Positions 23,308 to 33,149 of a DNA stretch of 64,000 bases are shown piece by piece. Positions within the stretch are counted from its first letter, which is position 1, and the number at the start of each line of letters is the position of its first letter. The stretch spans positions 62,323,562 to 62,387,561 of the forward strand of contig CM047426.1 in assembly GCA_026168455.1 (NCBI GenBank), read 5' to 3'. A program made the position numbers and the translations under genes. Below the pieces are notes generated by a model. It ran no database searches, was not told where the DNA came from, and was given only the letters and a program-made list of their open reading frames with translations. The DNA is from Theocolax elegans. Lineage: Eukaryota > Arthropoda > Insecta > Hymenoptera > Cerocephalidae.

Positions 23308-23708
23308 TATGATTTTAAGTTTTCCCCCCTTCACCCAATTGTGTGTGAAAATGTTTGTAGTGGTCAGAAAAATTACCAGGCAGTAGCGTCAATGTTCCGC
23401 CTTGAATTCTTTCGGTATATGAGCTCTCCTACATTCCGGTGGTATCGACCGTTTTTCCCCTGCGACTCGCAAAGTCCCTGCGTTACCACTGTGAAAGGCA
23501 GCCTTCCATGCTGGCTAGGCTGGGTTCGGGCCTAAGAACTAATGACGGCCCAGGAGTGCGTAACTGGTGTTAACGGTAGTACCCTCCAGAGTGAGGAAGC
23601 ATACGGTAATAAAAGAACCTTCTCTTGAACTCTCTGCCACCCAACTGGCACCCTCTGCTTTGTGCCCGCTTCCCCCGATCGAAAACATAGTGTGGCCACG
23701 GCACGCTT

Positions 23709-23825
23709 GGAGCACGCCCGTTTATAGGGGTCTTCGCATTCATACAAAACGATCTCGTTTATAGAGATGCCTTTTACTCATAACCCGCTTGGAAAAAATA
23801 CCCGTTTATAAGGTTTCCTGCCACA
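23709..23825 (-). promoter_or_regulatory. Repeated CTATAAACGG-type motif in the R1-like 5' UTR
   Basis: On the + strand gcccgtttatagggg, ctcgtttatagaga and acccgtttataagg occur about 40-65 bp apart. On the minus strand each reads as TATAAACGGG or a close relative. The same motif recurs at 20945-21045 and 21190 in copy H with similar spacing. Conservation between two diverged copies suggests a promoter or RNA-structure function. Confidence 0.45.
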
Positions 23826-24097
23826 CAAGGACTCGATAAGGTTAGTTGGGAGTGTATGTGTTGTGTATGAGTGGTTGTAAGAAACATAGCCTACCACTAT
23901 CGGCTACACTTCGATTATTCGATTATCCGCGGTCGCGTATTCGGTGTATTAGCGACTAACTAGAGAGATTGGATATGGTCTCCTACCTCCACTAATCTGT
24001 CTGGTCGTTCCACGATCCGCAGTCTGTGGACGCGTCCGGTAGCATGGAAAAGTGCTTTAACGTCCTAAGGGAGATTCCCGGGATTGTTATCATTATT

Positions 24098-25850
24098 ACT
24101 GTTTTTGGTATCATTATCATTATTGTTACAACCACTATTACTCTTTTTATCATTATTATTCATTGCTTGTAAGGAATCAGCTAGGACGGTGTCAGATTTA
24201 TTTGTGTGAGAAAATTTGCTTTTATTTTTATTTTTTCCATTCCTGTTATAATTATTGCTCTTAAGTTTGCTTTTAGTATTAGTTTTAGTAATCTTTTTTG
24301 TGTCTTTTTCACTCTTTTTTACTGGTATATCAGCCGTGTTACCGTTCCTGCCTAACATTTCATGATACAGATTTTGTTCGTCATTTTTCGTGCCCCCCGA
24401 TAATTTCAATATTTGCCTCAGCTTATCCTCCCAGTTCTGTCAAATTATTAAAAATGAAAGCAGCTGTCTCTTCCCGTACTTTAACGTAAAAATTGCCAAA
24501 TTTATGCCAGACATACTTGAATCCGAGCTTTTTAGAAGAAATTTTAAGTTCCTTGAATTTTTGGTATTTATTTTTATCGAGATATTCATTGATATATATA
24601 TATATATAGAAGAACGGGGAAGGGCAGTAACCCATGGAAAAAGTGAGTTATCGAGATCCGAAGTACAAAACGCTGTTTGCCTACTTTTCGCTCTGAAAAC
24701 TTCCCCATAGGAGTCACCATCAGAAAGTTCAACCAACAGAGCCGAGACACCTCTCGAATCGTCTCCGATTTGACCACCCGAAAGTGTACGAGTGGATACA
24801 ATATTTTCAGGTTGTATAGAGGGTACGAGCGTGCCAAGAACAACATTTACAAAATGCTTAGAAGTAATTGAGGGAGGAACCTCTACCGTACGACACGAAA
24901 TTACTAATTTTTTTGTTCTGGGTACTTCCGCACGCCTCTCGCAAGTAGAATTACCTAAAGACGCAGTACGCAGTTCTTCACATGGTTCAGTATATTGCAT
25001 ATTAGATTGGGCATGTGTCTGCGTTTGTATTTCAAGTAAAGTGAGATCGGAGACGGTATTCCCCACCGTAACAACACCGGAGTTTAATGTTTCAATATTA
25101 GTATTAAACACTTCAAGATCATCATCCGAAAACGAGCTTGCAGTAGTCGCCCGTGTTGCGATGGTAGCGTCACCTTAACTCGTTGAATAATCACCTACAG
25201 GTTCGTCCAGTATTAAAACTAAATTTTTCATATTCTCTACCGTAATCGATGTGCTGGGAGCCTGCAATGCTGCAACCTTTACATACAGGGAGTCCCCCGT
25301 CTGTACATCCGCAACCGGTAATACACTTTCTACTTTGCTTGATTTATTACCCGGCGTTGAGGAAAGCAGAAGCGAGGGGGGAGAGTTTATAAGCAAATAT
25401 GTATTCCGCTTATTTCTATCTCTGCAACTATGACAGATTTGTTAATTTTTTAAATTTGAATTTTTATTTTTGTTTTTATTTTCCAATTTATTATTTTTCC
25501 CGTTTATATTTAAATTAGGTTTATGTTTTGTTGCACTAATTAATATTTTTTTTTATCACAGATTTTATGATAAATCGATTGCAGTCTGCGCAAGAGAATA
25601 ACCCCGTCCTAGTGCGCGAGGCTTCCTAACAAATGAAACAAATTTGTTGATTACTTGCATTTAAATTTAAATTTGAATTGAAATTTGCCGCTATTAAATT
25701 TGCGCTCTGATTTGAGGGAGTTTTAGGTGCCATCTGGTGGTCTCTTGCGAAAATTTCTGCGTGGACACGTTTTTGTACGGTGTGCTCAACGGCAGGGAAT
25801 AGAGAGAGATAGTAAATAGCGAGATTAACCTCAAATTTTGCCATCACTGC
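24098..25850 (-). pseudogene. N2 non-LTR ORF1 with N-terminal zinc finger and FP-like C-terminus
   Basis: The reading begins near 25744-25847 (MAPKTPSNQS) with ICFIC, then CADC and CHSC, a PHD-like set of C-x2-C pairs broken by stops around 25450-25620. Long serine/threonine-rich open pieces follow (25175-25396 and 24630-25111), separated by a single stop. A C-terminal segment in another frame (24423-24635) reads GFKYVWHKFGNFYVKVREE, resembling the baculoviral FP-like domain found at the end of many non-LTR ORF1 proteins. The tail to 24098 is rich in N, K and D and comes from an AAC/AAT repeat, the target of the R1-like insertion. ORF2 resumes at 22686. Confidence 0.7.
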
Positions 25851-26030
25851 AGAAAATCAGTTGAACATTAATACAAGCATCACGAAAAGCAAAGAGTTTC
25901 TGCCCTGTGCGAAGTTTGCATAAATGCGCATGCAAGGACCTGTAACAAAAACGCTTGAAGGCAGGAGGCGGCAGTATCAGGCATATAAAATCAGAGCCTA
26001 CAAATAATGTGGCTAGGGCTACTTATTTCG

Positions 26031-26119
26031 CAGGAGAGAGAGAAAGAGATTGATTGAAAAGCGTTTATTAATGCCTAGGTTAATTTAACCTTAAGGCAAG
26101 TATACATATAAAATTTTAC

Positions 26120-26183
<64 letters not shown>

Positions 26184-26758
26184 TATAAAACATAACTATT
26201 TGTAGTGTAAAAGCATAGAAAATCATGTTGCGCATAAACAAAAGAAAGAATATGAATACGAAGGTAACGTAATTAAATCCTATGCATTATAAGTATAAAT
26301 AATTATTTTTACTAAGTAATATAATTACACGCTCTTACTAACTAAGTAGTTATGTAACCAATTTTTGAAAAAATTTACTTTAGTACTTGAGCGTAATTCA
26401 ATGAGTTGTGAATCACAGACGTCCATAGCGTGAATTGTGAAAGAGTTTTGGTAAATGGAAGTAGTAGCTAGGGGGCGTTCAAAACAAGAGTATTTAACAC
26501 GGCCAGAACGACGCATCTCACTGTTGGGAAATGGTAATAACGCTATTAAATAATCAGGTTTATTTGTAGTTAAGACCTGATATGTTAACAACCCAAGAAA
26601 ATACGATCTCCTATCTTCCACAGACAACCATGATAGTTTTTGATAATATCGCTGGAGTCTGGTATCCTTCTTTAGCCTAAAAATATATCGTACACAAGTA
26701 TTAAGCAAACGTTGAAGTTTCAGATTTAAATATTCAGGCAGGGAGAGAGAGAGAGAAG
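26031..26758 (-). mobile_element. 5'-truncated non-LTR copy between two GA tracts
   Basis: Between gagagagagaaagaga (26031-26056) and gggagagagagagagaa (26741-26758), the minus strand encodes an RT C-terminal tail (open to 26325): LNLKLQRLLNTCVRYIF, LSWLSVEDRRSYFLG and NFFKNWLHNYL. The 3' UTR ends in ttcaatcaatctct, like N1. The RT tail resembles but is not identical to that of N1 copy A, so this is a related family or subfamily. An (AT)n microsatellite at 26122-26180 lies in the 3' UTR. Confidence 0.8.
26122..26180. repeat. (AT)n microsatellite
   Basis: About thirty AT dinucleotides without interruption. Confidence 0.95.
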
Positions 26759-26839
26759 GATTGACCGTGAACAAGTTTATAAAATATAAAATATAAAATT
26801 AAATGTCAAACGCATTAACAAACTTAGTTAACTTACTTA

Positions 26840-27516
26840 CAAGGGGAGTACATGACCTCCGGGAAACGGATCTCATCCTAACTTTGGTATGTCTTTTATA
26901 ATATAAAAATATGAAGAATGCCAAGTTATCTCTTGCCAATGGCCACTTTTACGGAAGTTATTCGACAACCAATAATAATAGTAATAGAAAATACTTCCAA
27001 TTCGGTCGCTTATAACTCGGAAACAAATAAAGATAAACAATCGAACCAATAACCAGAAGAAAGTTGAGTTCAAGTAGATATGGTTTGAAAAAAAAGAAGC
27101 TCAAATTGCTTAATTTGAAGCAAAGTTATGAAGAAAATAAGAAAATGAAGACTATTAGGCCAAAACTTAATATGAAAAATTTATTGTTTCTTTTGGCCTA
27201 ATAGTCTTCATTTTCTTATTTTCTTCATAACTTTGCTTCAAATTAAGCAAATTGAGCTTCTTTTTTTTCAAACCATATCTACTTGAACTCAACTTTTTTC
27301 TGGTTATTGGTTCGATTGTTTATCTTTATTTGTTTCCGAGTTATAAGCGACCGAATTGGAAGTATTTTCTATTACTATTATTATTGGTTGTCGAATAACT
27401 TCCGTAAAAGTGGCCATTGGCAAGAGATAACTTGGCTTTCTTCATATTTTTATATTATAAAAGACATACCAAAGTTAGGATGAGATCCGTTTCCCGGAGG
27501 TCATGTACTTCCCTTG
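26840..27516. mobile_element. 677-bp palindromic MITE, family H1, copy 2
   Basis: This copy has the same ends (CAAGGGGAGTACATGACC), the same length and the same arm structure as 8817-9493. It is flanked by TTA at 26837-26839 and 27517-27519. The two arms differ at only a few positions. Confidence 0.85.
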
Positions 27517-27614
27517 TTAGTATGTTTAGTATACTTACAAATTTAATATAATCGATATAATACATTGTACATTGATAATGTTACCGTTATTGTCGATTAT
27601 CAGTTATTATCAAT

Positions 27615-27950
27615 TATCAATGATCAATTCAATCAATTAAATACTCGCGCAACTGATTGGAAAAAGATAACATGGAAGGCGAATTTCTAATGGCATCTCA
27701 TAGCTCAAGACTAAGTTCTAAAACTTTTATAACAAAAGCAATTTTCTAAGAAGTGGTCGAAGCAGGAGGGATATTAATTTTTAATGTTCTTAAGCGCTCC
27801 GATCGCCTAACTGACATAAATGCATGTGAGAGCATATTATAAAAAAACTTTGGGCATTGCTTATCTAGAATGCGATAAAAAACACATCTCAAAAAATATT
27901 TTCTCCTGTCACTAGCCATTAACCATTCTAATTTTGAGCTATATGGTGCG
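27615..27950 (-). pseudogene. N4 non-LTR RT, C-terminal tail
   Basis: The minus strand reads HIAPYSSKLEWLMASDRRKY, then CPKFFYNMLSHAF, RSERLRTLKINIP and a final AIRNSPSMLSFSNQLREYL. This is the conserved C-terminal region that follows the RT in Jockey/CR1-type ORF2 proteins (HxxPY...WLxxxxRR...SRSxxxxxxP...WNxLPxxIR). One stop interrupts it. It continues the RT at 28540-29440; the intervening 27955-28535 is an inserted palindrome arm. Confidence 0.75.
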
Positions 27951-27954
27951 ATGT

Positions 27955-28535
27955 GTGTATCCCGATTAAGATAATATTTTTACTACTCCGAGGTAACGGC
28001 ACAAATTTTTCTGTAATGATCATGCTAACAGATTTATCGTTATAAGGCAACAAATATACATTACTATTAATATTTGAAGCATTTTTCCCAGATATTTTGA
28101 TCAAAAGTGGTATTGATGGTTTAGGCCCACTCTGGAAATTTATAGGTAGTTTCCGACTATAAAAAGACTATAAAAATCTTTTAGACGGTTTTTGGTTTTC
28201 AGAGTCCGGAGCAAAATTGCTGATTTTCACTATTAAAGGTTTATATGGCTTACAAGAGTGTGACAGAATACATTTATGACGTTAAAAGTATTGTTAATGA
28301 AAAATTCAGAAAATTTTACAAAAAAAGTCAAATTTATGTTTTTAGTGAAAAATGCATCCCTTTGGAGCTACAAATTCATGAAAATGGGCAAATAATGCAC
28401 AAATGTGCTATAATGTCAACTTTGACTCACTGTCACATGAAATAACGGCTCCGAAAAAATCTGAAAAAATTCAGGAGAACTACTGGAATATATATATATA
28501 CTAAAATATATTCCCACATTTATAGCAATATTATA
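27955..28535 (+). repeat. Solo arm of palindromic family P1
   Basis: The segment aligns with about 1725-2290 of the large palindrome: tatgatcatgctaacagat, ggcccactctggaaattt, gagtccggagcaaaattgctg, and attcaggagaactactgga near the end. Divergence is clearly higher than between the two arms at 667-2322. No inverted partner lies next to it. It interrupts the N4 reverse transcriptase. Confidence 0.75.
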
Positions 28536-28539
28536 TAAA

Positions 28540-30905
28540 ACAGGTGTAATCAATGTGCGGCATTATTAACGATTGATTTAACATAATTTTTACTTCATGT
28601 GGTAAACAATGAGTGCGCAGTTAAAGCTTTTATAATACGCCATGAAATCTCGACGAATTGACGATACCTGCGATTTCCAAGATAAATCATCCGTCATCAA
28701 AACTCTGAGGCTTTAAATGTTAGTCAAATACTCTACCGGCATACCATCATCCTCATAATTAGGCAACTGTAATGTTTTTATTTAATTTATGTTCTGCCTA
28801 GAACCAAAGATAATTGCCTTGGTCTTACTCGCATATAATTTCATAATTCGGAGCCCAATTTAAAACCTCTACGGCATCTTCTATCATATGGGATATTGCA
28901 TTATGAATAATGTTGGCTGGACATTGAATAAATAGCTGCAAATCGTCTGCAAACAGAATGTATGGGTTTTTACGAAGGTAGAGACTTAATCGGCATGAGA
29001 AGTACAATTGGTCCTTGCGAGGAACCTTGTGGCACTCCTAAAGTTACTGGTAAGAAAGTTGAGCGCTCATCGTCTCGAAGTACAACAGCTTGTATTTTTA
29101 AATAAGAATGCATCCATTTTAAAGAACATGTAGAAAATTTTAATTGTTTTAGGGATTGCAATAAATAATCATGTTTAATCGTTTGGAAGGCTTTCGAAAA
29201 ATCGAAAAAGTTAATGATAGTTACTAGATTGTTTTCGATCCCCGAACGTATCATGTCTGTGAGATAAAGTGATGCAGTTTGCGTACTGTGTGCTGGCCTA
29301 AACCCGAATTGATAAGGTAACAAAAGATTATTTCCGTCTAGGTAATCCGACATTTGCCAAGAAACAGGTTTATCGAAAATTTTAGTCATATGAGACAGGT
29401 TTGCGATCGGCACATTATCTGAAGGAGATTTCGGGTCGTTACACTTATTAAGTGGGATTAGAAAAACCGTCTTCTAATACTCAGGGAATATACAATATCG
29501 AAGCGAACAGTTTACTTAAGAGTAGGTGCTGTTTCTGTAATTATATATTTAAGATAACAAAACGGCAAATTATCAGGTTTACGCCCATTATACTTACCAA
29601 TTAAACTATTAGTTACATCTAGCACTTTAGAAGGAGTGACATGACTAAAACAAAAAAGATCATTTCACTGGGATAAGTTAGTATTTGCTAAGAAAGTAAC
29701 AAAACTGTCCAAGCACGAAGGATGAACAGTAGCTATACCGACGTAATAAGCATTTAATTCTGCGGCAGAAAATTTATTAACTACCGCATTGGACATAAGT
29801 TCGCTTTTGACATAAGTTTTTCTTTATTAAGTATAAAGTATAAGATATAAGTTCCCTGTTTAGATGCTTTACCTTGGCTTCGATGATCAACCGCATTAAT
29901 TCACGATGTTTAACCTGTTTATAAATTTGGTCCCTTTCCTTAATCTTATTTTTTAATGCAACGGTTGATATAAGGCGTGTGCAAATCGAAGCAATCTAAT
30001 AATATTTTATTTAAATGTAACACGAGAGACGACGGATCACTTGAATTATTACAAAACTGCTGGTCTAAAACTAATCTATTTGATACGCAAGCCCTTGGAG
30101 CTTCAAAATTCTAATATTAGTATTTCGACATGAAAACTTATAACTAAAATTCATACTAAGGTGACCGGCTACAAATGGTGGTAATGATTTACTATAACTA
30201 GTAATCTTATTCGAATCGTCTACAATGGCCAAATCAATAAATGCAGCAGAAAAATCAATAAAATGTGTGGCGACAAAGGGAACTAAATACAGAGCTCTGT
30301 TATTTATAATTTCAAGTATATGCCTAGTATAATAATTACGTGACAGCATGTCCGAATTTATATCTCCAACAATAATTAAATTCTTTTAGGACTGATAAAA
30401 TACATCCAGCTTTTCAAAAAATGAAGAGAGTACAACACCGCCCTGACACCTATATACTACAGAGAATAACAACTTATCAGAGGATGCATTACCAGCACTT
30501 ACAATTTCTAGAATTAAAAATTCCGTTTCATTAATATCCAAATTAATTGAGTGGCTTAATTCAGTAACGGAAAGAGTTTTACGGATGTAACAAAGAACAC
30601 CTCCACCTTGAATAGGCTTACTGATCGTGCTAGACATTGAATCCCTATCATTTCGTATAATGTATATTCTGATCCTACTTGCACCAAGTCACTCGTTATA
30701 CTTTTGTCTAACCATGTCTCAGTAATGGCAAGTATGTGCGGTTTGCACTCCGAAAGACATAACTGAATAAGATGATGTTTTTTGCATTCAAATGCACGAT
30801 TTCAATAGTATTAGAATTTTGTGTCAATTTATTTAAATCATCTTCGCGACATATTATAATGGGTCCAGACGATGCATTTTTTCGCACATAAACGGTTTCA
30901 TTTCG
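28540..30905 (-). pseudogene. N4 non-LTR ORF2: endonuclease and reverse transcriptase
   Basis: In 5' to 3' order on the minus strand the endonuclease shows CKPHILAITETWLDKS (about 30700), GGGVLCYIRK, LFSVVYR and NLIIVGDINSDM (30637-30330). A linker carries several stops. The RT has MPIANLSHMTKIFDK, YQFGFRPAHSTQTA, FFDFSKAFQTIKHDYL, LGVPQGSSQGPIV and, in a shifted frame, ILFADDLQLF (28825-29413). The palm motifs identify a Jockey/CR1-type enzyme distinct from N1. Multiple frameshifts and stops make it inactive. Confidence 0.8.
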
Positions 30906-31850
30906 TACCTATATACGCTCGTAACCTATTAATTTTGCACGAGCCTTTGTTTTGAGTAATAAACTATGCATAACAGAACTCAAAAACTCATTAAAAAAGA
31001 TCTTTTTATTTTGTGGCCACATGGAACCTGAAAGAATAGTTAAAACTGGATTGTCACTTTTTTTAATTTTTATACGCATAATTGCATTCCTCAATTGTAC
31101 CGAATCAATGCTAAGTATGAGTATAATAGTTAGTATTAATACGATGTCCAGAATTTTGCGAAGTACGATTTCTAGTAATTAATCTTCTTACGCAGTAAAC
31201 TTTAGAGATTAAATGTTGTGCGTCTACATAACTAAAAATTTTAATAACAACTTGATGGTCGGTAATACCATTATTTGCCGGTATACCCGAGACGATAAAC
31301 TATTATTCGTTCTAATGTCATTAATCTCGGAATACGCTCTCGACATATCTGAATCAAGTTTGTCTATACGCTCCAAAAATTCGCGATGAGTATTATCAAA
31401 TTTATTTTCAAGTAGCATATTTTGCTTATAGATATCAATTAACTTTTCATCGGGTGATAAACTCGCAAATTGTTCAGGCGTAAGTGTAGTCCCCATGTGA
31501 GAAGTAGCCGGTGGAGGCTGAACGAGCAGTTGGCTTATATACGGAATAGTGAATAATTGAGAGCACACACCGGCTGATTGTGTCGTACCCACGGAAACAT
31601 CCGAAGTAGCCCCGAGCGGTGCTCCGAATAAAGACATATCAAATTGTACAACAGCAGGCGAATGCGTGTGCAAATCGGTATCGCGGGGGGCGAACCGTAA
31701 GTAGACATATTGCAGGAGATTCGGAAGACGCCGTAATGACACTCAACCTGCGGCTCCAATATTCGTTTGTTGATCTTGAAATAAATAATTAAAGGAACAA
31801 AAGGAAGGAATAAATTCATCAGTAAAAACAATACGATTTAAAAGTTTATT
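30840..31850 (-). pseudogene. N4 non-LTR ORF1
   Basis: The open piece 31224-31742 contains LTPEQFASLSPDEKLIDIYK and a coiled coil (LLENKFDNTHREFLERIDKL). The C-terminal part (30840-31094) reads GYERI, VRNETVYVRKNASSGPIIIC and REDDLNKL, the FP-like fold seen at the end of many non-LTR ORF1 proteins. Frame changes separate the pieces. The 5' boundary near 31850 is approximate. Confidence 0.65.
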
Positions 31851-33145
31851 AACAGCATTTACTATGTCCATCATTATCTTTGAGAAATGTAGGTACCTAT
31901 AAGGATCATTTTCATTTAGTTTTTAAACAAATTTACTTTATTTACATAGGATAGGCCTGTTAAATGTAATGAAAATAAAATAATAAAAAAACAGTTTCGT
32001 TCAATAAAAGAGTTTTTTATTTATTAAATCTTAAAACCCATTTAATTATTGAAATATGTTTCATTTTTTTAACACGCATAAAAGTATATTACGCAACTAG
32101 TGAGCAAAATAGTTCATTCCCCCACTCTCAAAAGCATTTTGCTCACTAGTGAGGGAATGTGGTATTTTGCCCACGCAAAACAAGCCTTGAAAATCGAATT
32201 TCGCTCACCGCGTTAGGAAAAATGAATTAAGTTGAATTTTATAGTCATTATTATGAGAACATTACCTTTTTATAGATGGGCAAACAAAAAAAAATACTAT
32301 TTGCAGTTGATGCAATAGTTACTGCCGATACACGAACTATTAACTCTAACTATTTTATGGCCTACCACTGTTTAGAAAGATGAAAAACACGTAAAGACAG
32401 CAAGAAACTTGTACTTAAAATAATACCATTTTTCGAGTTTTGCTGGTTTGACCTTTAAATGACCTTTATGTGATATTGTAAAATCTCATATTCAGATCAT
32501 TGTATACATATTTAAACGCAGAATTTCCTATACTTTCCGAATTTGCAATAAAGTATAGGAAGGATTCATTTTAAAACAAGTCGACGCAACCTCAAAAAAC
32601 CTTAAATTTTGAGTTCAGGGTCAAATTCAAGGTTTCCATTGGATATGCAGGGGAATATCTTATAATTCTTACATTTTGTTTAAATTCTTTATCATGATGA
32701 GTTTTCAAACATCTAGGAAAGTAGGCCACATTAGTTCTTGACCTCTAAATAACCTTAAATCAACGTGACTTTCAAATGACCTTCAAGATCAAGTTTAAGG
32801 TCACGATCAAGTTCTTCGTCAAAAACCCTACAACTTTTGTCGACATTTCTGCGTAGAGTTTGTAGTTTCAGAGATAGGGGAAGGGAAAGTTACCAAGATA
32901 TTTGATTTTTTGATGACCTTCTGATGTCCTTCAGAATGAACTCAAGACAAAATTTGACCTCTACAAAATTTATGTGAAATTCTTCGCTCTTTTCGAATCC
33001 GAGGTCAAAAATAGGAAATCCCATTTAAAAAATGAATTTGGCCATCTAATGGCCTTCAAGGTCAAGTTAAAGGTCACAGACAAGTTCTTCGTCGAAAATC
33101 CTGCAACTTTTGTGGAGGTCATTTCCCCGTTAAGTATATAAATTT
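31851..33145. other. Noncoding interval with inverted and AAGGTCA-type repeats
   Basis: No gene was recognised. At 32096-32151 a 15-bp inverted repeat (actagtgagcaaaat, then attttgctcactagt) surrounds a short spacer. From about 32440 to 33130 the sequence contains many TGACCTT and AAGGTCA words, with a longer diverged unit (gtcaagttnaaggtcacnga, then caagttcttcgtc) occurring at about 32788 and 33060. Confidence 0.6.
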
Positions 33146-33149
33146 AAAT

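Larger units (their letters stand above)
22701..24083 (-). mobile_element. Internally deleted R1-like retrotransposon with 14-bp TSD
   Basis: The copy is flanked by ttgttatcattatt at 22687-22700 and 24084-24097, a perfect 14-bp direct repeat. From 5' to 3' on the minus strand it has a 5' UTR (about 24083-23308), the N-terminal part of ORF1 (23307-22981) and then directly the 3' UTR (22970-22701) with an A-rich tail. All of ORF2 is missing. R1 elements of insects are known to make 14-bp duplications, though in rDNA; this one sits in a TTATCATT-type simple repeat inside N2. The deletion must predate or accompany insertion because both ends are intact. Confidence 0.8.

Noticed and set aside
24065..24410. 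Asn/Lys-rich small protein as a host gene
   Set aside because: The sequence is the end of N2 ORF1 running into an AAC/AAT simple repeat; composition explains it.
26873..27483. Mirror-image 66-codon proteins in the MITE
   Set aside because: They arise from the palindromic arms of the H1 MITE and have no conserved domain.
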